Positions 36,308 to 46,423 are shown, counted from the stretch's first letter. The stretch is DNA of 64,000 bases from BNXB01 sp031556375 (GCA_031556375.1 JAVBTA010000003.1:1-64000), one strand, 5' to 3'. Numbers and translations: made by a program. Notes: a model not told the origin generated them from the sequence alone.

Positions 36308-37279
36308 TTATTTTTCTGTGTTAGAGTTAATGTAATAGTTTTTTCCTTTTCGCTGGCATTTGAAATTTCCGGAATTTCCTAATATGTCCAGCATCTCAAG
36401 AGGTGTTTCCCTATGAATAAATTTAGCTGTTATCTTAAAATGTTTCAATGGTTCATCTTCAATAATTATTTTTATATCTTTCTCCCGTTCCAATTGTTTG
36501 CAGATTTCTTCCAAACGAAGATTGTCAAAAATAAACTGATAATTTTTCCAGGAAATATCAGGACTATGTGGTACCTGGTTTATCCTTAATGACTTATCTT
36601 CTTTGTTATAATAAGCCATTTCTCCTGGTTCCATCATTCTGGATTCTCCATTACAGTCGATAGCAATAGAGCCTTCTATAAGCCGTGTTTCAATAAAATT
36701 ATCATTTTCGTACGCCTTGATATTAAATACGGTTCCCAGTACACGAACATCTATTTCACCAACAGTAATCTTAAATGGTCTTGTTTTATCTTTAGTGACA
36801 TGAAATTCTCCTTCGCCGGTTAAAGTAACCTCTCTTTTGTCTTTGCTAAATTTGTCCGGATAGGAGAGACTTGATAAAGAATTAAGAATAACTGTCGAAC
36901 TATCGGGTAATCGCACTTCTAATCGCTCGCCATGACCTGTAGAGGCTAAAATAATTTGTACATCCTTCTCTATAATTTGTTGTTTTATAAACAGAAATGA
37001 AAGTACAAACAGAATGGCAATTGAAGCGGCTATACCCAGGTATTGGTTCTTCCGCTTCATTTTGCCTATCATTGAGTCTGAAATGTGTTCTTCAATAATT
37101 TCGAATGTGTTTTCGGCAGAGTACTTTTCCGGAATAAATAAGTCTTTCCCTGTATCATTGCAAAAATCGGTAAATTCCGGACTATTCAAATCCCGGTCAA
37201 CGATTTCTTGCTCCTCCTTTTTCAAAGAGAAAAAAAACAGATATTTTTTCCTTGCCGAATTCTTTTTATTTGTTTCCAC
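36308..37279 (-). CDS. FecR-type anti-sigma factor
   Basis: The 323-residue protein has a membrane helix at about 83-101. A periplasmic FecR domain follows (about 115-215, GERLEVRLPDSSTVILNSLSSLSYP, then GEGEFHVTKDKTRPF). The C-terminus has a DUF4974 domain (about 245-315, FIFDNLRLEEICKQLERE). It should relay receptor occupancy to the ECF sigma factor encoded upstream. It is 7 bases ahead of the receptor gene. Confidence 0.92.
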   Translation of the reverse strand: METNKKNSARKKYLFFFSLKKEEQEIVDRDLNSPEFTDFCNDTGKDLFIPEKYSAENTFEIIEEHISDSMIGKMKRKNQYLGIAASIAILFVLSFLFIKQQIIEKDVQIILASTGHGERLEVRLPDSSTVILNSLSSLSYPDKFSKDKREVTLTGEGEFHVTKDKTRPFKITVGEIDVRVLGTVFNIKAYENDNFIETRLIEGSIAIDCNGESRMMEPGEMAYYNKEDKSLRINQVPHSPDISWKNYQFIFDNLRLEEICKQLEREKDIKIIIEDEPLKHFKITAKFIHRETPLEMLDILGNSGNFKCQRKGKNYYINSNTEK

Positions 37280-37439
37280 AGGCCTAATTTGTCGCGTTTA
37301 TAAATAAAGAGTAAGTAAATTGAAAATCTCCCTATGTGAAAAAGAAAAAATTAAAAATATTTTAGGATTCATGGTATTTTGTGCATCTGCAACTTGGCAT
37401 TTTATGCATTAGCTGGTCGCGTGAACGGTGAATTCTTTG

Positions 37440-38015
37440 TTAAAAAAATACGATAGGAAGGTGCTCTTTCAATTCCGAATATAAAATTTTTACCGCTTTA
37501 TTCATTTGATTATCCACCGTTTTAGGTGATATGCCCAGAATTTCGGCAACCTCGGAATATTTCTTTTTGTCTTCTCTGACCAGACGAAAAACCTCAGCGC
37601 AACGGGGTGGTAGTTTCTCCATAGCCCGTTGGTATTTCTCTTCCAGTTCCGATTCCAGTAATTTATTTTCAGGATTTGAATCATGATGTATCACATCCGG
37701 GATTACTTCCATGAATATTTCTTTATTTTCCTTGTAGATTTTTTCAATGTATTTGGCCCGGGCATATTTCATTGATATAAAAAGGTAAGAATCAGGATCA
37801 GTCACGTTATGGAGTACTTTCCGGCTTTGCCAAAGGGCGACAAAAATATCGGAAACGATTTCCTGAGCAATATCCGGATTATTGAAGTAGTACATAGCCT
37901 GACGGAAAAGCCTGTTATAATAATGGTTATAAACCATACGAAAAGAAGAATAACAATCCTCTGTCGCTATTAGTCTAAAATATTCAATTATAGATTGTTG
38001 TGTAAATTCTTCCAT
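37440..38015 (-). CDS. ECF sigma factor of the FecR/TonB system
   Basis: The 191-residue protein has sigma region 2 (YYFNNPDIAQEIVSDIFVALW) and region 4 (LPPRCAEVFRLVREDKKKYSEVAEILGISPKTVDNQMNKAV), the pattern of Bacteroidota sigma factors paired with FecR. It lies 160 bases upstream of fecR. TACCTTTG on the minus strand at 38041-38048 is a likely -7 element. Confidence 0.92.
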   Translation of the reverse strand: MEEFTQQSIIEYFRLIATEDCYSSFRMVYNHYYNRLFRQAMYYFNNPDIAQEIVSDIFVALWQSRKVLHNVTDPDSYLFISMKYARAKYIEKIYKENKEIFMEVIPDVIHHDSNPENKLLESELEEKYQRAMEKLPPRCAEVFRLVREDKKKYSEVAEILGISPKTVDNQMNKAVKILYSELKEHLPIVFF

Positions 38016-38103
38016 TAAAAATACCAGTTCTTACTTACGGCAAAGGTAAAAAAACAAAAGTAAACGAAAGAAGTATTAACATACTGATAACTTCTTTTAT
38101 CAT

Positions 38104-39138
38104 TTAAAAACAGTAATTTGTTTGTAATCCGAATCCGCCAGGTGTGACTATCGGAGTTACAATCATATATTTTCCAAAAATATTGTTCGATTGATTGGTG
38201 ATTGCATTCCGGATGGGAAAATAGAGCCAATAGGCTAATTCTGTCGATAAAATACCGAAACCGGCTCCGGCAACAAGGTCGGATACCCAATGACGATTGT
38301 TTATGATCCTTCCTGCGGCAACCGCACCGGCAGCGACATACCCTGAATATGCGATCCAGGGATTAGTATCTTTAAATTCCTTGTAAATAATATGCGCCCC
38401 GACAACAGCAACTGCAGTATGACCGGATGGAAAAGAATTATTACCTCCATCGGGACGGACTTCATGAACCCATTTTTTTAGATTTCGGACTTGCAAAGCC
38501 GTCAGACCGTAAGCGATAGTAGTGATAAAGAATTGATCTATAGGGTGATGCTTTTCATCTCCAACAGCATCCAGAACAAAAAGACTTGGTGCAATCATAT
38601 ATTGCAGATAATCATCATAATAATATTGTTTGACGTCCTTACTTGGCCTTGGACATTTGAAAAAATCTTTGTTTTTTGTTTGAGATACGATTGTTCCCAA
38701 AGCAATCAAACTTCCGGGAAGTATCAGGCTCGATGGTTTGAACTTATAATCAACAGGTGGAATATAAAAGCGTTTAATAACCTTCAACTTCTCTGTTTGA
38801 TGACTGTCTAGCATAGCATGAAGCTCAAGGTTTATGATATTGTCAGAGGGAAATGCCGTTGAACAGGAATAAATAGGAGGCAGAGGTATTTTTTTCTGGA
38901 CAACAAGCCTTTCTAGCTCGATTTCTTCTTTCTTAGGCGTTTTTTTTGAAGTCTTGGTCTTAGAATCTTCCGGCTTCTTGGGAACTATGACTTTCTCTCC
39001 GGAACAGGAAACTTTGTCAGGAATAATACACCGGATGATGGGATTATATTTGTTAAGGGAAAAGGGAATCAGGCAAAAAATTATGATTAATAGCCCGTAT
39101 TTTACCTTTCTTAACTTTTTACTTTCCCATTTATTCAT
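38104..39138 (-). CDS. PAP2-family membrane phosphatase
   Basis: The 344-residue protein has an N-terminal membrane helix, a basic, proline-rich linker and then a PAP2 domain. Its three catalytic blocks are visible: KKWVHEVRP, FPSGHTA and GRIINNRHWVSD. Family members remove phosphate from lipid phosphates such as undecaprenyl or phosphatidylglycerol phosphates. The start abuts the stop of the GH78 gene with no gap, so it probably ends the HAD-GH76-GH78-PAP2 transcript. Confidence 0.85.
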   Translation of the reverse strand: MNKWESKKLRKVKYGLLIIIFCLIPFSLNKYNPIIRCIIPDKVSCSGEKVIVPKKPEDSKTKTSKKTPKKEEIELERLVVQKKIPLPPIYSCSTAFPSDNIINLELHAMLDSHQTEKLKVIKRFYIPPVDYKFKPSSLILPGSLIALGTIVSQTKNKDFFKCPRPSKDVKQYYYDDYLQYMIAPSLFVLDAVGDEKHHPIDQFFITTIAYGLTALQVRNLKKWVHEVRPDGGNNSFPSGHTAVAVVGAHIIYKEFKDTNPWIAYSGYVAAGAVAAGRIINNRHWVSDLVAGAGFGILSTELAYWLYFPIRNAITNQSNNIFGKYMIVTPIVTPGGFGLQTNYCF

Positions 39139-41787
39139 TTAAATCTTCTTCAGGTTTATCTGATGAACACCCGCTCCCAACTTTACAGAAGATATTCCCT
39201 TCTTATTATTGTAAACCATATTTTGAGGGAAATAGAATGATGCAGAACAGTTAGCCGGAATACTTATTGTGCAATGTACAATATCCTTGTCCTTTTTCCA
39301 TTTTGAAGAGATTTTTCCATAAGGTGAAATATGTGATGCTTCAAAATGATCCAAACCTTCTACAAAATTAGGTTTCAGGAGAATATGCCTGAATCCGGGT
39401 TGTTTTTCATCCGGATAAATACCACCTAAACCTTTGAACATCCAGGCTCCTATATCTCCGAACATGATGTGATTTAAAGAAGCGTCATTCTTTGCTACAT
39501 CGATTTTCCAGTTTTCATAAAATGTAGTTGCCCCATTTACAATCCAATAGCCCCAGGAAGGATATGTCTCCTGAGAAGCAATTTTATAAGCAGCATCAGC
39601 ATAACCATTTTCAGTAAGTGCATGGAGCAGGGCCTTACCTCCTAAAATACCGGTATCGATATGAAAGTCTTTCTCTACGACCTTGTCATACAGTTTTTTT
39701 GCAACTTTGCTTTTCAAATCGTCAGGAACAATACCCCAATAGAGTGGGGTAGCCTGTTCTGTCTGCGAACCGGAACAGTATACTCCGGTTTCTTTATTCA
39801 AGAAATTATTGTTGATAGCCGATTTAATACGCTCTGACAGATCCAGATAATAACTTGCATCTGCTTCTTTGCCAAAAATCTTAGCGGCTTTTGATAAAAT
39901 AACGACATCAGCATAGTAAAATAAGCTGGATGTCAGGGTTTTGGAACTGACTGTCTTCACAGGAACCCAATCGCCTAATCCCCAGTTGGTGGTGTCATTC
40001 GGACTTATGGAGTGAATATAATCAACATATCGTTTGATATTATCATACATCGTATGTAATAATCTGCTATCACCATAGAATTCGTATATTTCCCACGGGA
40101 TAATAGCCACAGCACTGGTCCAATCCGGCCCGTTCGCCCAGGTATATCCCCATCCTGAAGTCGGAATAATATTGGGGAGTACTCCATTAGGTTGCTGTTC
40201 GTCACGGAAATCGTTCAGCCATTTCTCATAGACTGTAATAGCGTCGAAATTATATAGGCCGGTTTCAATCGCGATGTGAGAATCACCGGTCCATCCGTTC
40301 TTTTCCCGTTGGGGACAGTCGGTCGGATAACCGAAGAAATTTGCTAAATAGGAACTGTTACCCGCTTCCCATATTTTGTTTAATGTCGGATTAGAAGAAT
40401 TGATATATCCGATTTGAGGAACATCACTGTGCATTTCCAATACTTTTATATCACTGGGTTTTAATTCGATAGGTTCAGAAGAGGTAATTTCCACATACTG
40501 AAAACCTTTGTAATTAAATTTTGGAGAAAAAGAATTTTCTTTTCCGTTTAAGGTGAAAATATCTGTTTGAAAAGGATCGGAATCATCTGTCGGACGATAA
40601 TGCAAATCGATGTTCGATTGATCGACATGACCGTTTGGATAGAGGCGTTCACCGTGTTTGATCCGTAAAATTGTACCTTCTTTTCCTTTTGCGTTCAATT
40701 CAATGACTCCGGCAATGTTTCTTGGAAAAGAAAAAACATAACAACTGTCACTCTTTTTATCCACTTTACTTACTTCCAGACGGCCTGTAACCCGGATAGG
40801 ATAAAGTTGTTGGGATACAATCTTTCCGGATGGAGCGTGTGCGCACACAGCATTTTTCCATCCCGAATCGTCAAAACCGGACCTATCCCATCCCGGTAAT
40901 TCTTTACGGGCATCATAATGCTCTGCAGTGTAAATACTATTGAAAATAACCGGGCTATCAGTAGTTTTCCACTCTTCATCAGAAGAAAAAGTTTCTGTCT
41001 GGCCATCTTCGTAAGTGACACGGATATCTGCTATAAATTTCGGACGATCACGCCACGGCGCTTTGTCGAAAAACCAGACTGCGGTCGACTGATGGTTATA
41101 CCAACCGTTCCCTAACAAGACTCCAAATGCATTTTTTCCTTCCTGCAAATTAGAAGTAATATCAAATGTTGAATATAAATTACGCCTGTCAAAACGAGTA
41201 TACATCGGATCTAGCATACGATCACCGATCTTTTGTCCATTGATCGATAATTCATACAATCCGGCTGCCGATATATATATTCTCGCGGATTTAACCTTTT
41301 TGCTCAGATCAATTTCTTTCCTGAAATAAGGCGCAGGTTTGTAATTTATATCCTTTTCATCAGAAATCCATTTACCCGACCAGGCGGATGAATCCATCAT
41401 AGCAGTTTCGAAAGAGCCTAATGCGGATTCGTGTTTTTCTTTTTTCTCGTCAAAAACAATTACTTTCCAGAAATATTTGGTAAAACTTTTTAATTTTTCT
41501 CCTTTATAATCAACCAATTGAGTTCCTGAGTACATAACTCCGGAATCCCAGGTATTTCCAATATCATCTTTCAATGTAGCAGTATCAGTATCCACCAATA
41601 TCTGGTAAGATGTTTGACCAGCATCCTCCCTTTGACTTTCTATTTTCCACGAAAAACGAGGTCGGGGAGAGTCTATTCCGATAGGTTCGACTAAGTGTTC
41701 ACATTGCAAGTCAACAACCTCAAACGGTTGATGTTGGCAGGAAACAAATAATACAGCCAAAAGAACGAAGAAAAATTTGTTTTTCAT
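39139..41787 (-). CDS. Glycoside hydrolase family 78 alpha-L-rhamnosidase
   Basis: The 882-residue lipoprotein (Cys17 in LFVSC) has the layout of bacterial alpha-L-rhamnosidases. An N-terminal Ig-like module (about 25-135) is followed by beta-sandwich modules (about 150-460), with the (alpha/alpha)6 catalytic barrel (about 465-790, DCPQREKNGWTGDSHIA, then LPNIIPTSGWGY and GPDWTSAV) and a C-terminal beta-sandwich. It removes terminal rhamnose from plant or bacterial glycans. It starts 5 bases after the GH76 gene. Confidence 0.93.
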   Translation of the reverse strand: MKNKFFFVLLAVLFVSCQHQPFEVVDLQCEHLVEPIGIDSPRPRFSWKIESQREDAGQTSYQILVDTDTATLKDDIGNTWDSGVMYSGTQLVDYKGEKLKSFTKYFWKVIVFDEKKEKHESALGSFETAMMDSSAWSGKWISDEKDINYKPAPYFRKEIDLSKKVKSARIYISAAGLYELSINGQKIGDRMLDPMYTRFDRRNLYSTFDITSNLQEGKNAFGVLLGNGWYNHQSTAVWFFDKAPWRDRPKFIADIRVTYEDGQTETFSSDEEWKTTDSPVIFNSIYTAEHYDARKELPGWDRSGFDDSGWKNAVCAHAPSGKIVSQQLYPIRVTGRLEVSKVDKKSDSCYVFSFPRNIAGVIELNAKGKEGTILRIKHGERLYPNGHVDQSNIDLHYRPTDDSDPFQTDIFTLNGKENSFSPKFNYKGFQYVEITSSEPIELKPSDIKVLEMHSDVPQIGYINSSNPTLNKIWEAGNSSYLANFFGYPTDCPQREKNGWTGDSHIAIETGLYNFDAITVYEKWLNDFRDEQQPNGVLPNIIPTSGWGYTWANGPDWTSAVAIIPWEIYEFYGDSRLLHTMYDNIKRYVDYIHSISPNDTTNWGLGDWVPVKTVSSKTLTSSLFYYADVVILSKAAKIFGKEADASYYLDLSERIKSAINNNFLNKETGVYCSGSQTEQATPLYWGIVPDDLKSKVAKKLYDKVVEKDFHIDTGILGGKALLHALTENGYADAAYKIASQETYPSWGYWIVNGATTFYENWKIDVAKNDASLNHIMFGDIGAWMFKGLGGIYPDEKQPGFRHILLKPNFVEGLDHFEASHISPYGKISSKWKKDKDIVHCTISIPANCSASFYFPQNMVYNNKKGISSVKLGAGVHQINLKKI

Positions 41788-41792
41788 TGTCT

Positions 41793-42959
41793 TTATTTTT
41801 TGATTATAGCCCCAATCGCGGCATACATTTCAACAAATGCTGCCTGATCCAGCAACCATTTCATTTTCTTTTTGGATTCACCATCCCATGAGTTTTGGAA
41901 TAATCCTTCATTATCACGCGAATGTTCCCAGGCATAATCCAGATTTTTTTGAAATAACTCAATATATTCTTTATTATGATCCAAATGATATAATTCAACA
42001 AATCCACGGAACATAACCGCTGTAAACCAGATATTTCCCCGTTTCAGTAAGCGGAAAGATTTTCCATTTGAAGCCGCAAAATCAGTTGTGAAATAGTTTA
42101 TCGCAGATCTTGCAACAGTTTGTGCATCTTTCAGATATTCGGTATTTTTTGTAAATTTATACAGCAATGCTGACGATTGAATCATCTGTCCACTATTGTA
42201 AGCATACTTGGCCTTGTCTACTTTTCCATTCAGATTGATATTGTCCCAGTATAATTTATCCTCAGGATCCTGTAAGTTGGTTTTTGTCCAATTATAGAGT
42301 TCCAAACCCTGTTTGAAGTACATACTATCCTGAGTGGCTTCAAATAGTTTCAATGCCAATACTGATCCAGGCGCATTAGAACAGGTGTTTTTGGAATGTT
42401 TCTTTTGTTCACACCAATAGATACCGCCACCCAGTTTTTCATCAGTACCACTAAGAATAAATAGCCATATTTCTTTTGCTTTATCCAGATACACAGGATC
42501 TTTGGTGTAATTGTATAATTCCGTGAAATCAATTCCAAGCCACACATTATCATCATAAAAACGATCGGAAAACCCGGCCTCGGATAGATATGAATCATAA
42601 CATGCGGGGTGGCGTTTATTATCATAATATTTTTCCAGAGCCGGCAACACCTGCTTTATCATAATCTTAAGATAAGCTTGATCTTTCGACGTTTTCAGTA
42701 TTGCATTTACTCCCGAAAATGTGCCCGAAAAAGGCCATAAATAAGCAAACTGTTTTTTCGCTCCGGTATCCGCTTCTGCAAGATAAGTTGCCGAATAATT
42801 CGCATCAAAAGGAAAATTTTCGCGTAATAATAAGGTGTTTTTGACTGAATAATGGGCATAAATGCTATCAAGCGTTTGTTTTGCTTTCGTTATATTATCC
42901 TGACTATAAGATACATAAGAAAACAAAATAGAAAACATTAAAGTGTAAAATAATTTCAT
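41793..42959 (-). CDS. Glycoside hydrolase family 76 (endo-alpha-1,6-mannanase-like)
   Basis: The 388-residue protein has a signal peptide ending in VSYSQ and an (alpha/alpha)6 fold. Family marks are YLWPFSGTFSGVNAIL, the paired catalytic aspartates in FYDDNVWLGIDF and GGGIYWCEQ. GH76 enzymes cut alpha-1,6-mannan backbones such as those of yeast walls. With GH78 next door, a mixed mannose/rhamnose glycan could be the target, but this is inference. It follows the HAD gene by 33 bases. Confidence 0.88.
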   Translation of the reverse strand: MKLFYTLMFSILFSYVSYSQDNITKAKQTLDSIYAHYSVKNTLLLRENFPFDANYSATYLAEADTGAKKQFAYLWPFSGTFSGVNAILKTSKDQAYLKIMIKQVLPALEKYYDNKRHPACYDSYLSEAGFSDRFYDDNVWLGIDFTELYNYTKDPVYLDKAKEIWLFILSGTDEKLGGGIYWCEQKKHSKNTCSNAPGSVLALKLFEATQDSMYFKQGLELYNWTKTNLQDPEDKLYWDNINLNGKVDKAKYAYNSGQMIQSSALLYKFTKNTEYLKDAQTVARSAINYFTTDFAASNGKSFRLLKRGNIWFTAVMFRGFVELYHLDHNKEYIELFQKNLDYAWEHSRDNEGLFQNSWDGESKKKMKWLLDQAAFVEMYAAIGAIIKK

Positions 42960-42992
42960 AATAATCTATTTTTCAAAGCATTAACCCTATTT

Positions 42993-43604
42993 TCAAATGA
43001 AAATTCCCCGGAAGTCTTCTCCGTTTTTAGGTTGGTAAGTCTTCATCCCCAAAGATTTACCCATTCCAATATTTGCTGCACCATCATCAATAAATAGTGT
43101 TTCTGCCGGATTAATTCCCGAATCGGAGATCAAATGATCAAATATCGCTTTATCTGGCTTTGTCACACCTAATTCATACGAAAGATATAGTTTGTCAAAA
43201 TAATCGTCAAGACGTTTTCCTTTGCCGGAAAAATCTCCGGTACGAGCCCATGACATAATAATAGGATTAGTATTGCTGAGTAAATAAAGATTATATTTTT
43301 TTCTTAATTCTTCCAGCATTTCCAGCTTATAGTCAGGAGTTTCCTTCAAAAAACCAAACCATCCGTAATCAATATTTTCGTTGGAAATATTTTTGCCTGA
43401 TTCTTCTCTCAGAGCTTCATAAAACCCTTCTCTGGATAGTGTTCCTTCTTCCAGTTCCAGGAAAATACCCTTCTGATGATATGGATCCAATAATTCACGC
43501 GCATTATCCACTCCGACTTCAAGAAAACGATTTACAGCTCTTTCATGATCCAGGGTAATGATTACACCTCCCAGGTCAAATATAATATTTTTTATGTTGT
43601 CCAT
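42993..43604 (-). CDS. HAD-family phosphatase, YihX-like
   Basis: The 203-residue protein has HAD motif I as IIFDLGGVI (the second aspartate position is Gly), motif II in LLSNTN, the lysine in GVTKPDKAIF and motif III in LFIDDGAANI. This matches YihX, a sugar-phosphate phosphatase active on glucose 1-phosphate. It begins a likely operon with two glycosidases, so a sugar phosphate from their products is a reasonable substrate. A -7 element lies at 43630-43637. Confidence 0.82.
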   Translation of the reverse strand: MDNIKNIIFDLGGVIITLDHERAVNRFLEVGVDNARELLDPYHQKGIFLELEEGTLSREGFYEALREESGKNISNENIDYGWFGFLKETPDYKLEMLEELRKKYNLYLLSNTNPIIMSWARTGDFSGKGKRLDDYFDKLYLSYELGVTKPDKAIFDHLISDSGINPAETLFIDDGAANIGMGKSLGMKTYQPKNGEDFRGIFI

Positions 43605-43629
43605 TATAATAGTTATAAAAATAACCCCA

Positions 43630-43637
43630 CAAAGATA
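43630..43637 (-). promoter_or_regulatory. -7 promoter element of the HAD-GH76-GH78 run
   Basis: TATCTTTG on the minus strand, 25 bases ahead of the HAD ATG. Confidence 0.55.
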
Positions 43638-43653
43638 TAAAATATATCGAATG

Positions 43654-43744
43654 TTTTTGCGTCAGCAAGTCGCGTGAGCGACATAATCTTAGTAGGCGAG
43701 GATGTCAGTCCCCAATAAACTCACGCGACTTGCTGACGCAAAAA
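43654..43744. repeat. 25-base perfect inverted repeat upstream of gyrA
   Basis: Arms at 43654-43678 and 43720-43744 are exact reverse complements. They begin with a T run and read through GCGTCAGCAAGTCGCGTGAG. The 41-base centre holds a further GACAT/ATGTC pair. It could be a small transposon-like element, a terminator for neither flanking gene (which diverge), or a regulatory structure. No target-site duplication is obvious. Confidence 0.75.
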
Positions 43745-43836
43745 ATATTATTTACCGTGATTTTTTTGATCGACACAGACTAAAATATGCATTAAAACAA
43801 TCTTTCAAATTATTTTAATATCTCGCAAAAAAGTAG

Positions 43837-43844
43837 TACCTTAG
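43837..43844 (+). promoter_or_regulatory. Possible -7 element of gyrA
   Basis: TACCTTAG matches seven of the eight consensus positions if the third T is relaxed. It gives a leader of about 50 bases. Confidence 0.35.
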
Positions 43845-43897
43845 TGCGCTTTTTTAGGCATGGACTCTTAACGAAAATATAACAAATTACAAAATAA

Positions 43898-46423
43898 ATG
43901 ACTGAAAATCAAGATCGTATTATCAAGATTGACATTGAGGAGCAAATGAAATCGGCTTACATCGATTATTCGATGTCGGTAATCGTTTCGCGTGCCTTAC
44001 CTGATGTCAGGGATGGATTTAAACCGGTGCACCGCAGGGTGTTATTCGGTATGAATGAGTTGGGTAATAATTCTGATAAGCCCTATAAAAAATCAGCCAG
44101 AATAGTAGGGGAGGTACTTGGTAAGTATCACCCGCACGGCGACAGTTCAGTTTATTATGCAATGGTACGTATGGCCCAACCGTGGTCATTACGCTATCCA
44201 TTGGTCGACGGACAAGGTAACTTCGGTTCTGTAGACGGTGATGAGCCGGCAGCAATGCGTTATACAGAGGCACGTTTAAGTAAACTTGCCGAAGAAATGC
44301 TGAGGGATATCGATAAGGATACCGTTGATTTCCGACTTAACTTCGATGATACCTTGAAAGAACCGACTGTTCTTCCGACCCGTATCCCTAATCTGTTGAT
44401 GAACGGAGCATCCGGTATCGCTGTAGGTATGGCTACCAATATGCCACCTCACAACCTGACGGAAATCATCAATGCGATTGTGGCTTATATTGATGCTCGC
44501 GGAGAAATTGAAGTTGAGGGTTTAATGGAATATGTTAAAGCCCCGGATTTCCCGACAGGAGGTATTATCTATGGTTACGGAGGAGTGAAAGATGCCTTTG
44601 AAACCGGTCGTGGACGTGTTATCATCCGCGGAAAAGCTGAAATTGAAAACGAAGGAAACAGAGAAAAGATCATCATTTCAGAAATACCTTACCTGGTAAA
44701 TAAAGCTGAATTGATCAAACATATTGCCGACCTAGTTGGAGAAAAGAAAATCGAAGGAATTTCCAATGTTAATGATGAGTCTGACCGTCAGGGTATGCGG
44801 ATCGTCGTTGATGTTAAGCGTGATGCTAATTCCAGCGTCGTTCTAAATAAACTGTACAAATTAACAGCTTTACAATCATCTTTCAGCGTAAATAATATCG
44901 CATTGGTGAATGGTCGTCCAAAGACCTTGAACCTGAAAGATATGGTAAAATATTTTGTTGAACACCGTCATGAGGTGGTGATCCGCAGAACCCAATTTGA
45001 CTTGAAGAAAGCAGAAGAACGTGCCCATATCCTGGAAGGATTGATCATTGCATCTGATAATATCGATGAGGTAATCTCTATTATCCGTTCATCCCAAAGT
45101 CCTGCCGAAGCTATTGAACGCTTGATCGAACGATTCAAACTGTCTGATATACAGGCTCGTGCAATCGTTGAAATGCGTTTGCGCCAATTAACCGGACTGG
45201 AACAGGATAAGCTTCGTGCCGAATATGATGAAATTCAAAAATTGATAGCTTATTTGAATGAAATCCTGAATAATGAAGATCTTTGTATGCAGGTGATGAA
45301 GGATGAAATGATTGAAGTTCGTGATAAATACGGAGATGTTCGTAAATCCGAAATCCTTTATGCAACAGAAGATTTCAATCCTGAAGATTTCTATTCCGAT
45401 GATGAAATGATCATCACTATTTCTCATATGGGATACATCAAACGTACTCCGTTAGTTGATTTCCGTTCTCAGGGCAGGGGAGGAGTCGGTTCAAAAGGTT
45501 CCGAAACCCGCGATGAAGACTTCGTAGAATATATCTATCCAGCAAGTATGCACGCGACCATGATGTTCTTCACCCAAAAAGGAAAATGTTACTGGCTCAA
45601 AGTATATCAGATTCCGGAAGGAACACGTACCTCTAAAGGACGTGCGATTCAAAACTTACTGAACATTGATTCGGATGATAAAGTAAATGCGTTTGTTCGT
45701 GTTAAACACTTGAATGACAAAGAGTTTATAGAATCTCATTATTTGATGTTCTGTACCAAGAAGGGTGTTATCAAGAAGACATTACTTGAAGCTTATTCCC
45801 GTCCACGTCAAAATGGTGTAAATGCTATCACATTGCGTGAAGACGACCAGGTAATACAGGTACGGATGACTAACGGAAACAACGAAATCGTCATTGCAAA
45901 CCGCAAGGGTAGGGCGATCCGTTTCCATGAAAGAACAGTTCGTTGTATGGGACGTACAGCTGCCGGTGTGCGTGGTATGACATTGGATAGCGATGGTACA
46001 GACGAAGTTGTAGGAATGGTTTGTATCAAAGATGTAGAAAATGAATCGATCTTGGTTGTCTCCGAACAAGGTTACGGAAAACGCTCTAAAATAGATGATT
46101 ATCGTATTACAAACCGCGGAGGAAAAGGAGTTAAAACTTTGAATGTAACAGAAAAAACAGGCTTATTAGTTGATATAAAGAATGTTACGGATGACAATGA
46201 CTTGATGATCATCAATAAGTCCGGTATTACTCTGCGTCTGAAACTTGCGAATATCAATGTAATAGGACGTGCAACCCAGGGTGTGAGACTGATCAATCTG
46301 GAAAAGCGGAATGACGAAATAGCTTCTGTTTGTAAAGTAGCTTCAGAAACAGAAGAAGAAGTCACCGGAGAAGATATGGAAAATACAGAAAATAATGAGG
46401 AAATTACGCCAATTTCCGAATAA
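43898..46423 (+). CDS. gyrA: DNA gyrase subunit A
   Basis: GyrA cuts and rejoins DNA in negative supercoiling. The 841-residue protein has the IDYSMSVIVSRALPDVRDGFKPVHRRVL entry block, catalytic Tyr122 in AAMRYTEA and the six-bladed C-terminal domain whose GyrA-box region reads QGRGGVGSKG. Numbering in the quinolone region coincides with E. coli: Ser83 is kept while position 87 is Tyr rather than Asp. The C-terminus is acidic. A single-copy ParC identity is less likely given the GyrA-box. Confidence 0.94.
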   Translation: MTENQDRIIKIDIEEQMKSAYIDYSMSVIVSRALPDVRDGFKPVHRRVLFGMNELGNNSDKPYKKSARIVGEVLGKYHPHGDSSVYYAMVRMAQPWSLRYPLVDGQGNFGSVDGDEPAAMRYTEARLSKLAEEMLRDIDKDTVDFRLNFDDTLKEPTVLPTRIPNLLMNGASGIAVGMATNMPPHNLTEIINAIVAYIDARGEIEVEGLMEYVKAPDFPTGGIIYGYGGVKDAFETGRGRVIIRGKAEIENEGNREKIIISEIPYLVNKAELIKHIADLVGEKKIEGISNVNDESDRQGMRIVVDVKRDANSSVVLNKLYKLTALQSSFSVNNIALVNGRPKTLNLKDMVKYFVEHRHEVVIRRTQFDLKKAEERAHILEGLIIASDNIDEVISIIRSSQSPAEAIERLIERFKLSDIQARAIVEMRLRQLTGLEQDKLRAEYDEIQKLIAYLNEILNNEDLCMQVMKDEMIEVRDKYGDVRKSEILYATEDFNPEDFYSDDEMIITISHMGYIKRTPLVDFRSQGRGGVGSKGSETRDEDFVEYIYPASMHATMMFFTQKGKCYWLKVYQIPEGTRTSKGRAIQNLLNIDSDDKVNAFVRVKHLNDKEFIESHYLMFCTKKGVIKKTLLEAYSRPRQNGVNAITLREDDQVIQVRMTNGNNEIVIANRKGRAIRFHERTVRCMGRTAAGVRGMTLDSDGTDEVVGMVCIKDVENESILVVSEQGYGKRSKIDDYRITNRGGKGVKTLNVTEKTGLLVDIKNVTDDNDLMIINKSGITLRLKLANINVIGRATQGVRLINLEKRNDEIASVCKVASETEEEVTGEDMENTENNEEITPISE

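Noticed and set aside
38016..38103. Search for an RNA or small gene between the ECF sigma and PAP2 genes
   Set aside because: Only a likely -7 element for the sigma gene is visible.
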